Assembly (NCBI GenBank): GCA_035578155.1
Contig: JAPWDM010000016.1
Span: 8,786,044 to 8,850,043 of the forward strand
Source of the DNA: Brachynemurus nebulosus
Taxonomy: Eukaryota > Arthropoda > Insecta > Neuroptera > Myrmeleontidae
Reading direction: 5' to 3'
Length of the DNA stretch: 64,000 nucleotides
Shown: in pieces, positions 35,245 through 48,644 of the stretch
Layout of the letters: each line of letters begins with the position of its first letter
Position numbering within the stretch: position 1 is the stretch's first letter
The notes under the pieces: generated by a model
Database searches by the model: none
What the model was told of the DNA's origin: nothing
The model's input: the letters and a program-made list of their open reading frames with translations, nothing else
Position numbers and translations under genes: made by a program

Positions 35245-35589
35245 TCTGATGACCTAACAATGTTACTTTAAACAAAATGTCACAACAGTACTCTTATGTT
35301 ATGTTTTTGTGACGTATTAACGTTGTTTTTATGAAATGTCACAATCATGACTCTTTTGTTATGTTTTTGTGACGTATCAGTATTAATAAAACATTTCACT
35401 TGTCACTTTTGTGAAATGTTTTATTACCATATTAATTTTAAATGTATCAATTCGCAAGGAATTATCAATTTTTATAGATTCCTGCAGTTTTTTTTTAAAT
35501 CTATCCCCTGTTGGCGTCTGATGTAGCTAAATTTCATCCATATAATATAACCCCATAACCCATATAACAAATAACATAAATCGACTTAT
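35245..35589 (+). repeat. Second copy of the 60-bp-repeat / palindrome family
   Basis: About 340 bases are close to 23563-23990 (roughly 90 percent by eye): the GATGACCTAACAATGTTACT unit, the AAACATTTCACTTGTCACTT stem, CTATCCCCTGTTGGCGTCTG and the start of the palindrome. The palindrome continues at 37580-37615 after a 2-kb insertion. Confidence 0.85.
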
Positions 35590-35591
35590 TA

Positions 35592-37577
35592 GTACAGTCA
35601 CTGAAAGACAAAATAATGTAAAAGCTCCCAATTTTTTCGGATTGAATGGATTTTCCTGAAAATTTGTATACCAGCTCATCTGACCCTACACTTCAAAAGT
35701 TATATTGTCTTGATGTGTGCTTTTTGATAATTAGGGGTAAAAACTACCCTTGTATGACAAAAATACGAAAAGTCCAGATTTACGTATTTTAAAGATTCAA
35801 TTTATGTTCAAATATGTTGGATAAAATTCCTTTCAAGTTTTTTAATATAATTTATGAAATTCAATTACTTTTCTACCCAAAAAATTCTTAAAAACTACCC
35901 CTTTGTTTCCGAAAAAATAGGAAAAAAGTTTTAGCAGCCTAAAGTAACCTTTTGGTGCATTCACAATGTATTATATCTCTTTTATTTTTCATTAGAAAAC
36001 TTATCACTCATTAAAAAGCTGCAACCGTTAAAAAATAAACCACCCCTTATAATAAAATAAAGAAGAAAACGATTATTAACAGCTTGAGATATTATATACT
36101 GGTGTACATATGATGAATTGTAACTTTTTAAAAGTTTTCAAATGTATGATTACATTGTAACTTTTTAATCTCCCAAAAACCCTGATAGAACTACCCCTTA
36201 TAAAAAAACCTACCCTTTATGGAAAAATAGCATAAAAATTATATGTATGGAAAAATAGCATGTGAATTATATATTACATGTTGATATAATTAATTTTTTT
36301 TTTCATTCTATTGAATTTATTTTTTAAATTTTTGACTAAATTATTAAAAAAATACAAAAAATACACAAAGATGATGGTAATTTAACTGCTCCAAAAATTT
36401 TACTGAAAAAATGCAACTGGTTTTCTTACTATAACTTTTTTAATTTTTAAGTTATCAGTTCGCTTAAAAAACCATTTGGTAGGAAATTTTAAGCACTATA
36501 AGTCTTATGATTTACAATTTTTTTGAGTTGTTCAATTTTTAGATTTGTAAGTTTAAAGAGCTTAGGAAAGGTAGTCTTCGCGTTCTGTTTTGAGCTTCTA
36601 ACGATCATAACTCAGTCAAATTTGGACGTACGAAAATGAACAAAAAAGCAAATTTTTCAGCAAGAAAAGACCTACAATTTTCAATCTATAATTTTTTTTC
36701 ATAAATCTGTTAGTTTTTTAAATATTTTGAGAAAAACTATGATTTTTTTAAAAATTAAATTTTTTTTCAAGATTAAATCAATCATTTTTTCGAATTTAAA
36801 TTTCTAAATCCGTTCAAACTCCCAGAACCCATTGTTTATATATAAATAAAGTAAACTGGCGACGGATTACGCTTAGTTTCAATGTTTGCCGTCAAGTAAT
36901 TAATTTTGATACCAATTTTTTTTCTCAAAAATCAAGACAACCATTTTGCTTTGAATGTAACTCCGTTAATTTTGATACTAATCGCTTTTACCACAGCTCA
37001 AAATAAAGGTCTATTCAAGTACTTTAAAAGGTGTAATATGGGTTTTTTTCGAAAAACCTCTCATTTTTCCTCCAAATGACATTGAAAGTTTCGATTTTAG
37101 CTATCGTCAAAATCGATTTTAACTTCAAGGAGTCATAACTTAGGTTCTGTTCTACCTACAAAAATAAAAAAGAATGCAATCTCTTTGTTATTTAATTTTC
37201 TTTATTTTTGCTCATAACCATTTTTTGCGTAAAACTTGTAGTTTTTGAGATATTTGCGAAATATTCCTCAAAAACATGCATTTTTTGGGCTAAAAACGAC
37301 TACATTTAGGCGCCAATATCTCAAAAAGTATTGATTGTACAAAAAATTCTTATAGAATATTTTTTGCTTAGAATTTGTCCCTCTATTGAACGGTGAGGTT
37401 ATTTTTAATAAAAAAATTTCCAACCCCTAGAAGGGGTGCCTTCCACCCCTAGGGTGAAAGCACACATCGGCATTATATAACTTTTGTTTCTTGGGCTACT
37501 CCCTAGCTACAGTTCAAATTTCAAGCCAATCCATCCCATCCGAAAAAATTGGTAGCCAAATGCTTCAGTTACTGTAC
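35592..37577. mobile_element. 2-kb TA-flanked element with GTACAGTNACTGAA ends
   Basis: The left end GTACAGTCACTGAAAG and the mirrored right end GTACAGTAACTGAAGC, followed in both arms by CAATTTTTTCGGAT(T/G)G, form imperfect terminal repeats of about 60 bases. TA lies outside both (35590-35591 and 37578-37579). The interior has no open frame above 70 residues. It split a palindrome whose intact relative is at 23845-24007. Confidence 0.78.
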
Positions 37578-37862
37578 TATATACAAAAATGCATGAATGA
37601 AATTTAGTTACATAAGACGCCAACAGACGGAAACCAGTTTACATAGAACAATATTCCAAAAGACTTTTTATGTGATTTTTTTCTCCTCTTTCTTATGGTG
37701 TAAAAGAAATGTTGCAAAAACTTTTGAATTTGGATAAATTTTGGCAAAAAGCTTATTTTTTTACAAAAACAGCCTAAAATATCATGTTCGTGGCTGAAGA
37801 AATCATTCATGATTTTTGGACTTTCAGCGTTTTCGCCAAATTTCGTAAAAATAGGATCCTTC

Positions 37863-37865
<3 letters not shown>

Positions 37866-37926
<61 letters not shown>
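37866..37926. repeat. (TA)n microsatellite
   Basis: Pure TA tract directly left of the AGGGTGGTCC element. Confidence 0.97.

Positions 37927-40690
<2,764 letters not shown>

Positions 40691-40784
<94 letters not shown>
40691..40784. repeat. (TA)n microsatellite
   Basis: Pure TA tract followed directly by GGGCTGGGAACTACTTAAAA and a block of ATTTAAAATG-type words (to about 40945) that may be another transposon end. Confidence 0.97.
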
Positions 40785-40787
<3 letters not shown>

Positions 40788-41479
40788 CTGGGAACTACTT
40801 AAAATGATTTCATTTTAAATATGTATTTAAAATACAAAATGGCATTTTGCATTTTCTATTTTAAGTAAGTTCGTTCAAACCATTTTCAATTTTGTATTTA
40901 AAATGGAAATTTGAATCTATTTTACATTTAAAATGAAAATGCTTGTATACTCAAAATGTGTATAGGTATGACACTTATGACTCATATTAATCATAGAACT
41001 CGGGTTGAAAGTAGTCTAACAAATTGTAAGTTAAATGTAAATTTATTCAATTAACTCAAATTTTTTATAACTCGAGTTGCAATGTCACTTAAGTTAAATT
41101 TATTACTATAGTTGCAGTTCTTTCAAGTCAAACTTTTCTGACTCAAGTTTTGTGTGTTATTATCTTTAAAACACGTCGATAAGAAATCTTTTGGTATTTT
41201 GAGTAGATGATTTTTATATGTAATTTAGAAGTCGCGGTTGTGGCGTACTCAAGGTTTGAATATGTTAAAGCTGAATTAAATTTTACAATATTTTTGAGTA
41301 ACAATATTTCAAGAGTCAATATTTCAAATTTCGTTTTCATATCATGCAAACTTTATAAAATTTTCTCAAAGGACTGCCCTTATTTTGATTTTAGTACGTT
41401 TGACATTTTCTTAACTTTTTTTCTTATTAATATAAATCAAGATAAAAAATTTATAACATAAATTTAAAGTAGTGGAGAT

Positions 41480-42960
41480 AGTTGGTGCATCAGTTTGGAA
41501 TGAAAAAGTACTTAACCATATTTCACTCCCCACTTATTGTTTGGCGGGAAATCGGAAATTTCAAGAACTATGAAAAATGGTAGCTAATAATTTCAAAGTT
41601 ATTGGTTACTTCCTTATGAAATTTTAGGATGTGGCTATTTATACATACAGTATGTATACGCAATTGGCTATTTATACATACAGTATGTATATGTAACTGG
41701 CTATTTATACATACAGTAATGACCAAGTATGGTAAAATTTAACTGAAATGAACCATAGCTACTTATACATACTGGCTGTATGTGCTATTATTACAATTAT
41801 TAATATTTTTATAATAACTGCACAATTATAAATAATTATAGTTTTAAGTTCAATTACAATGTTGTTCAATAAAGTAATAAATAAACTATGAAGTATCATT
41901 TAATCAACGGCAGGAGCTCCGATTGAACTGAATTTTTTTTTACATAATCTTTTTGGCTTAAGAAGTTACCCCTGCCCTCTAAATGGATTTTTGACGACGC
42001 GGACTGAAAGTGTATTTTTCAACCCTCAGAATGTTTAAGTGTAGGGATTTCTAAAAGATAGTTTCCATTACCATGGCAACAAAAATTAAAAATAGATCCT
42101 TGTAGAATTGGGTGAGTAGTATAAAAAGGGAAGAATAAAGTTTTTCGATCTTTTGCTTAGTTTTCGAGATATTAGGTGTCAAATTTCTAAAACTTACTAT
42201 ATTGAATAAATAATGAATTATACACATAATATGTATTGTATAATGTGTGTACCCATATAGTATAAATTTCTATGTGTATGTAGCTCATTTTTAAGTATAA
42301 TATTTTTAATGGTATATTAAGGCTTTTATTGACAGAAGTAGAAAATTGACGGAACGGCTTCACTGAAATCTCATTTTCAGGCAAAGCCAGCCAAATTCGA
42401 AGTTATTAGTTCAAGTGGCAGTTCGATTTGATCATGCATATTCGATAAATTCATTATTATCCGAACCATTCATCATTTTGCAAAAGGAAGTTACTTTACT
42501 GTCACCAGTGGAAATTTCCATTTAAATACAATACTATAGGGATGTCAGGTTTAATTGAGGGTGGTTTTGGTGTTGCTACTTGTATACATAATTATGTATA
42601 AGTAGCCAGTTGCATATACATACTGCATGATTAAATAGCTAATTCAGTATACAAATAATATGTACAAATAGCCAATTGCGTGTACATATTGTATGTATAA
42701 ATAGCCAATTGCGTATACATACTGTATGTATAATTAACCAATTCTGTATACATATTGTATGTATAAATAGCCAATTGCATATACATACTGTATGTATAAA
42801 TAGCCACATCCGAAATTTTATTATGGTATCAAAATTGGGTCTAGTAAACATATTTCGACAGCTAAATCCCGTAAACTGCAAAAATAACGCCCAAAAATCC
42901 ACTTTTCCAAAGTACGACTTTAAGTGGCCCTAAACTCAAAACAGTTTTACAAATTCTGTT
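41480..42960 (-). repeat. Dispersed repeat family R, copy 3, split by an insertion
   Basis: On the minus strand, 42960-42821 then 41626-41480 align with 50405-50690: GGCCACTTAAAGTCG, TTTTTGGGCGTTATTTTTGC and TAGACCCAATTTTGAT on one side; GGAAGT, TTTGAAATTATT and AACTGATGCACCAAC on the other. The element at 41627-42811 interrupts it. Confidence 0.82.
41627..42811. mobile_element. Foldback/MULE-like element, 9-bp target duplication
   Basis: The terminal repeats start GGATGTGGCTATTTATACAT and are composed of tandem 33-bp units (TATTTATACATACAGTATG with variable tails), about three at the left (41632-41720) and six at the right (42585-42805). GAAATTTTA stands outside both ends (41618-41626 and 42812-42820). 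TIRs made of tandem repeats plus 9-bp duplications are the hallmark of Drosophila FB-type and Mutator-like elements. The interior (41780-42580) shows no transposase. Confidence 0.85.
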
Positions 42961-44090
42961 TTTCACATTTGAAGTTTTGATAATTTTTCAAACACTATGT
43001 GAATTTTAATTAACATAATTAATTAGTCATACATACAAAAGTAAATCGAGTGTTCAAGTAAGTAGGGTACACTAGCACGAAAGGTACACTACCACGTCAA
43101 AAAATGAGGGGAATACCCTAACCCTAGGGGTGGCCCCAAACTTTTGGCACCGTACTGTAAATTTTTGGTACACTACCGTGTCAAAAGTGCGGGCCCTCCT
43201 GAGCAAAAAGGTGTCCGATCACTTTTTGAAGCGTACTGTACTTAAATTTTGTGGGGGGCACTGTACCAAGCGCTAGCCGCAATCACGACTTCAGACTCCA
43301 GACTCCAGAGTCCAGATTTCTGACCGATTATATATTAAGAATATGTTATGTATACACTCTGTATATCGCTATTTAATTTTAATTTTATAAATACATACTA
43401 GTAAATGATTGTAGTCTTTATGTCAACAAAATCTAACTAAAATAATTTATCACTTTTATCAGCATTGGAAAAATATTTGCTTAATTAGCAAAAAAGTAAT
43501 ATGTTTGCAAATAAATTCGTATATATTACTGTACAATAAATACTTGGATTATTTCTTAATATGTATATTATAATTTAACTATGTTGTTTAATATAAAAAT
43601 TATAACAGCATTAAGATTTGCTAAATTTTTTTATAAATTAGTAGTTTTGGGGTAAAAAATTTATAGAATATCATCTTAAAACTTACATCACACATACATA
43701 ATATAATTATAATATACAAATGCATGTATACATGGGTGCAGGTATAAATGCATGTATGCATGAGTGTATTCTTATACAGGGTGTATCATGAAATATGCTT
43801 TCAATTAGGATAAAAAAATTTCATAAGATTTTTGTCAATACTTTTATAAGTTAACGAAAGAAACTTGTTGCTGTAAAAAATAGGGGAATTAAGGGTAACA
43901 ATTAAATAAAACGCACATTTCTTTTTTTTAAATTTTATTTATAGAATATGTATACAGAAAAATAAAATTGCTTAAATCTATATATTACTAAAAATCTATT
44001 TATTTTCCATATAAAAATTTTTTAAAAGAATACAATTTTCTAATGAACAAATTTTATCTGAATGGATCATACAGCGTCTTGAATAATATT
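42961..44090. other. AT-rich region without recognised genes
   Basis: At 43062-43275 GGTACACTA(C/G) and CGTACTGTA words recur in a GC-richer segment. At 43775 a lone CAGGGTGTATCATGAAATAT looks like a transposon end without a partner. Nothing else can be supported. Confidence 0.45.
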
Positions 44091-44094
44091 CATC

Positions 44095-44484
44095 TCACAA
44101 ATTGGAAATCTTCGGTACATCAAATATTTCTTCCAAATTCAAAATCCACGGCTGGTTTTCGGTGTCATCAAACAAATTTGAAATCCATTTCTTCTTTTTA
44201 CTGCCCTTGACGTATATGACATCAAACTTCTTTAATATAGGTTTCAATATGGTATGAAGTTTTTTGTACGGAATAAATCCATACGACCAAGGTATCCCAT
44301 GCCAATTTCGGCAAAGCCAACGTGCAGCAACCCGTTCATATTTCTTCGGCAACTCATTGAAATCAAACGGTGCGTCGAATATAAGATGTAATATATCATC
44401 CGAATTTTCCGCAACGATACCAACTTCTTTAAAATAAAACTGGTTGTTAGCTCCTCGATAGCCTTGTATATCAAGAAACGCCAT
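44095..44484 (-). CDS. Unrecognised intronless ORF, 129 residues
   Basis: A complete frame from ATG at 44484, behind a good TATA/Inr-type core promoter. The product starts MAFLDIQGYRGANNQFYFKE and contains RWLCRNWHGIPWSYGF, VIYVKGSKKKKWISNLF and a C-terminal EIFDVPKISNL. It is mixed alpha/beta in composition, without a signal peptide or membrane segment. Codon use is balanced, unlike chance AT-rich frames. I do not recognise the family securely; it could come from an integrated mobile or viral-like element or be a small host gene. The second ORF upstream on the same strand suggests a unit. Confidence 0.55.
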   Translation of the reverse strand: MAFLDIQGYRGANNQFYFKEVGIVAENSDDILHLIFDAPFDFNELPKKYERVAARWLCRNWHGIPWSYGFIPYKKLHTILKPILKKFDVIYVKGSKKKKWISNLFDDTENQPWILNLEEIFDVPKISNL

Positions 44485-44505
44485 TTTTTATCGCCGCCGT
44501 AGAAC

Positions 44506-44538
44506 TGAATTTACTCACACTATCCACAACTTTATATA
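44506..44538 (-). promoter_or_regulatory. TATA box plus initiator-like core promoter
   Basis: On the minus strand TATATAAAG (44538-44530) is followed about 32 bases later by TCAGT, the arthropod initiator consensus (A at 44506). The ATG at 44484 lies 22 bases beyond. Spacing fits a TATA-dependent start. Confidence 0.5.
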
Positions 44539-44647
44539 AAATAATTAAAATTGGTTAGGATAGTTAGTTAATTTGTGGGATGTATCCGAAAATGGATACT
44601 AATAGCTATTGCTAGTTGACCATCAAATTACAAACTGTTAATAATAT

Positions 44648-44896
44648 TTAGCACATTGGTGAGTACCATGTTCTTTTCACTTTAAGACCTAGTGATTTAA
44701 GGAATGCTAAATTTTCGGGTGAAATGTGTTGTCGCTTAAAAGTTTTACGTTTAATGATCTTAGGTTTCGAAAGTCCTTTGCTAGGTTCTCTAGCGGTGGA
44801 CTGCTCTGAATTGTAAATTATCATGGTTCGAAATGCAATTGTTTTACCACGAAATTGTTTTTTACGCGAAAGAGATGTTAACTTTTTGATAACCAC
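44648..44896 (-). CDS. Unrecognised basic ORF, ~82 residues, start uncertain
   Basis: The frame opens at a TAA and has no ATG before codon 25 (MIIYNSEQ); the upstream part begins with GTG and may not be translated. The product is strongly basic (SKPKIIKRKTFKRQHI) and ends HISPENLAFLKSLGLKVK followed by a short tail. A TATAAAAT box lies at 44938-44931 on the same strand. It precedes the 129-residue ORF by 163 bases. No recognised domain. Confidence 0.4.
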   Translation of the reverse strand: MVIKKLTSLSRKKQFRGKTIAFRTMIIYNSEQSTAREPSKGLSKPKIIKRKTFKRQHISPENLAFLKSLGLKVKRTWYSPMC

Positions 44897-45106
44897 CAGT
44901 AAATAGATAATATTTTATGTAAGTTCAACTATTTTATACCCTTCAACCACGATAAAGCGATTTGAATGGTTTACCAGCACCAAGTTTATTCAACTTCTTC
45001 AAAACCGGATCCATTGTCTCATCAGTGGCAGTAAAAGTGGTCCACAGATCACTTTTATACTTATCTCAACACCGTGTTATTCAGACATTTTGTCAATACA
45101 CTTTAA

Positions 45107-46882
45107 GGGGACATAAAATGGTGACCTTAAATTTGACCTTGAACCTCATTTTCAAGGTCATTTTGAGGTCAACTCGTGTTTTTCAAATGGAACGACCTAC
45201 TTTTTATTTCGGATTCTGAAAGAGCGTGAAATTTCACGTCGAAAATGCTATGAACGAATTTTTTTATTGACCTTTAATTTTTCATTTTTTAGCTATGAAA
45301 TTTATTAGTTATGAAAAATTAATTTTTTATAAATTTTTAATGTCATTTTTTTCTGAATTTTGACCTTAGAATGACCTTACCAGGTCATTAAAAACGAACA
45401 GGAGCTCCTATTTTATGTCTCCAAAAGATGCCGGCACTTTAAAGTTAGGTTTTTCTTTTAAAATATAATTTTTGATTGTTCTTTGGTGGTCTTCACACCA
45501 AAGGTCAATTATAAAAAAATTCGTTTATAGCATTTTCGACGTGAAATTTCACGCTCTTTCAGAATCCGAAATAAAAAGTAGGTTGTTCCATTTGAAAAAT
45601 ACGACTTGACCTCAAAATGACCTTGAAAATGAAATTCAAGGTCAAATTTAAGGTCACCATTTAATGTCCCCCTTCGTACCTAACAACTTTTGTAAAGGTC
45701 ATTTTTTGATAGGTGGTGCCTCTGGCGAGATATTTAGATGCAAAGACTAAAAAGGCCCACACTGTATATATAAAGTTGGCCAGAGGTGCGACCTATCAAA
45801 AAATGACCTTTACAAAAGTTGTTAGGTACGAAGGGGGACATTAAATGGTAACCTTAAATTTGACCTTAATCTTCATTCTCAAGGTCATTTGAGGTCAAGT
45901 CGTATTTTTCAAATGGAATGACCTATTTTTTATTTCGGATTCTGAAAGAGCGTGAAATTTCATATCGAAAATGCTATAAGCGAATTTTTTACTGACCTTT
46001 AATTTTTTATTTTTTAGTTATAAAATTTATTAATTATGAAAAATTAATTTTTCATAACTTTTTAGTGTCATTTTTTTCTGGATTTTGACCTTAGGATGAC
46101 TTTCAAAGGTCGTTAAAAACGAACAGAAGCTCCTATTTTACGTCTCCAAAAGATGCCGACACTTTAAAGTTAGGTTTCCTTTAAAATGTAATTTTTTAGA
46201 TTTTAAAGGAGAGGCCACCAAAAAACTTTGGTGGCCTTTACATAGTGATGAGCAAATGCAAGACCAAGACCAAGACTTGGCAGTCTTGATCTTGGTCTTG
46301 CTCTTGCATTCAGAATCTTGGTCTTGCTAGAGCGGTGTGAGTCTTGGTCTTGGTCTTGCAAAATGCAGTCGTGGTATTGGTCTTGGTCTTGGTATTGCTA
46401 AAAAATCTTGCACTATCTTGCATTTTTTTTAGCGAATTTTTTCCTTCTAAAATCAGAATTTTCTCTCTTTACGGTATTAATTATACTTTCAAACTATTTA
46501 AATAGTTTTGCAAGAGTCTTGCTTTTTTCTTGCTTTTGTCTTGGTCTTGCAGCCATACTTATAGTCTTGGTCTTGGTCTTGCTCTTGGTATACATAGTCT
46601 TGGTCTTGGTCTTGCTCTTGGTATACATAGTCTTGGTCTTGGTCTTGCAAAAATTGCAAGACGAAGACAAGACTGCAAGACCAAGACTAATTTTGCTCAT
46701 CACTACATTTACACCTCTTAAGGCCAATAATAAGAAAATTCGTTTATTCGTCAAGGTCAAATTCAAGGTCACCATTTAATGTCCCCCTACGTACCTAACA
46801 ACTTTTGTAAAGGTCCTTTTTTTGATAGGCGGCACCTCTGGCGAGATATTTAGATGCATAGATTAAAATGGCCCACCTGTAT
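45107..46882. repeat. Alternating inverted arms rich in TCAAGGTCA
   Basis: Four arms of one family alternate in direction: plus 45107-45300, minus 45505-45737, plus 45779-46030, minus 46735-46850. Each carries GGGGACAT-AAATGGT, GACCTTAAATTTGACCTT, TTCAAGGTCATTTTGAGGTC and, in the longer ones, GATTCTGAAAGAGCGTGAAA. The right ends finish in CTCTGGCGAGATATTTAGAT and GGCCCAC. They are probably two palindromic MITEs side by side, the second split by the hAT-like MITE 46243-46705. Confidence 0.75.
46243..46705. mobile_element. hAT-like MITE with TCTTGG-rich interior
   Basis: Terminal repeats are TAGTGATGAGCAAA and the mirror, preceded by CCTTTACA (46235-46242) and followed by CATTTACA (46706-46713), an 8-bp duplication with one mismatch. 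TAG-type ends plus 8-bp targets mark hAT elements. The interior is dominated by TCTTGGTCTTGG words in both directions, including about 2.5 copies of a 33-bp unit (46556-46645) with TTGCTCTTGGTATACATAGT. Leucine/valine-rich frames across it are repeat translation. Confidence 0.85.
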
Positions 46883-46896
46883 ATATGTGTATATAG

Positions 46897-46897
<1 letters not shown>

Positions 46898-46975
<78 letters not shown>
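46898..46975. repeat. (TA)n microsatellite
   Basis: Pure TA tract between the GGCCCACC end of the preceding element and the start of the next. Confidence 0.97.
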
Positions 46976-46978
<3 letters not shown>

Positions 46979-47791
46979 GGTGGTCCAGAATTATGTACCG
47001 TAATTTCTAGAGCTGATAGTACGTTCAAAAATAATGGTAACTTTTCATGTACACTTTTTTTCAAAACTCAATAATAAGGGAGATCCAACTCTATAAAGGG
47101 GTGAAACGAAAACCATTTTTTCTTAAATATTTCCCAAAGGCTTTTGAATAGCGGACTGATATTTTAGGGGGAACTTATTTTGCGTTAGAAGGATTAAATT
47201 TATGTCAACACTTATTCCACCACTGATGACTATGGGATAGTTTTGGGTGGTAGGTGTGAGTTATCCTTTTCTTGTTTAATTTGCAATTATTTAAACAAAA
47301 TCTTGGATAATATGATTCCTCAGACAATTTCACGCAAAAAAGGTACACTAAACTTGTTACATTTTGATAAATAATACCGTTTTCGAGTAATTTAATGTAG
47401 AAGTATCTATTTCCAAATTATCCCCTAATCATAAGTGATGGAATAATTGATACCATAAATTTATTTGTCCTAATGTTGATACGCGCCCCTAAAGAATTTA
47501 AAAAAAGAAGTCAGTTTCGTTCCACCCCTCTACATTTTAGCCCCCTGCTTTATCACCCTTATTATTGAGTTTTGGAAAAAAGTGTAGATGAAAAGGTACC
47601 ATTATTTTTGAACCTTTGAGTATCGAAGTGATAGAGGGAGTACAGGTATATATTCACTGTATATGAAAATGAAGCCAAAAAAAGGGTTAAAGTGTTGACC
47701 AATATGGCGGTTAAACAAGGTTTAATTTAAAATTTTTTTATATTTACTGATTTATATGTGTTGCTATAAATATTGTTAGAATATTTATTAA

Positions 47792-48230
47792 CACTTTCAG
47801 TCCCACGGCTTCGGCATCCGAAACCAAACAAAACATCCTCAGAGGCCGATCGCGATCAATGATTAATTGATTAGTTGGTTACGCATTATGTGTGCGATGT
47901 TTACCATCATTCATCACACAGATGTGTTCCTACTTACATAATATGTACATAAATACATACCAACACAAACTACTCTTTTGGTTTCTATGTATAAAAAATT
48001 TTAAGATAAACAAAAAATACATAAAGAATATAATTTATGTTTTTAAATAAAATTGATTTGAATGTCAGTGCATATGTAGTATGTACGTATGTTTACAGTT
48101 TTACACATACATGTTGAACTGTGTTGAATCTATTCAGTGTTTGAATTATTATGTATTTGTTTTTTTTTCTTTTTTAAATATTGCCGGCTTCCGGGGAAGT
48201 TTACTATGAAAGTGCTCGGGCCTCATAGTG
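47792..48230. mobile_element. piggyBac-like MITE
   Basis: It lies between TTAA at 47788-47791 and 48231-48234; ends CACTTTCAGTCCC and the mirror of CACTATGAGGCCC. It shares CAGAGGCCGATCGCGATCAA with the copies at 9745-9894 and 35066-35217. Confidence 0.72.
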
Positions 48231-48410
48231 TTAATAATAATCTCAAATTACAACAAAAATCGTATACAAATTAAAAAATATTTATTACCACTAACACTTT
48301 ATAGGTTATGAAAGGTATTAACGTGGTGTTTACCAATGTGGCGATTTGCTTCAAAAAAGATAATGTGTACTCCATCTATTGTGTGGTACATACACGTTCT
48401 GATATCTACA

Positions 48411-48590
48411 ACTTGTCTATGAGACGATGATCTCTGACGTTGCCGTCGTTGCCTTCATTGTGATCTGTCTCTTTTTAGCATAATATGTATTCGTGATATA
48501 TTCCATCTGTCTCTTTTTAGCATAACAGTTCGTGTCAATTCTCCTCTTCCCTTCGTCCTGCTATTAGAGATCGTCGTCTCATAGACAAGT
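48411..48590. repeat. Inverted repeat with 25-bp arms
   Basis: ACTTGTCTATGAGACGATGA and the following TCTCT at 48411-48435 are mirrored at 48566-48590 (one mismatch). The loop has two copies of ATCTGTCTCTTTTTAGCATA. Confidence 0.85.
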
Positions 48591-48644
48591 AGTATGTTTT
48601 GAACATACTATCAGCTCTAGCAATTACGGTACATAATTCTGGAT

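Larger units (their letters stand above)
46983..48643. mobile_element. Composite inverted-repeat element
   Basis: TCCAGAATTATGTACCGTAA with the following CTAGAGCTGATAGTA at 46986-47030 is mirrored at 48598-48643. A second mirrored pair (47005-47110 and 47500-47635, with AAAAATAATGGTA and CAAAACTCAATAATAAGGG) suggests a 650-bp foldback nested in, or sharing an arm with, a 1.66-kb element. It contains a piggyBac-like MITE and a hairpin. Confidence 0.65.

Noticed and set aside
41632..42811. CRISPR array because of regularly spaced 33-bp repeats
   Set aside because: Eukaryotic context, no unique spacers, repeats contiguous and mirrored at both element ends, with a 9-bp target duplication.
42639..42933. 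Repetitive 85-87-residue frames (CIHTICIxNWLF type)
   Set aside because: They arise from the 33-bp tandem repeats of the foldback element's right TIR.
46408..46779. Leucine/valine-rich 123-residue frame as a membrane protein
   Set aside because: It is translation of the TCTTGG tandem repeats inside the hAT-like MITE.
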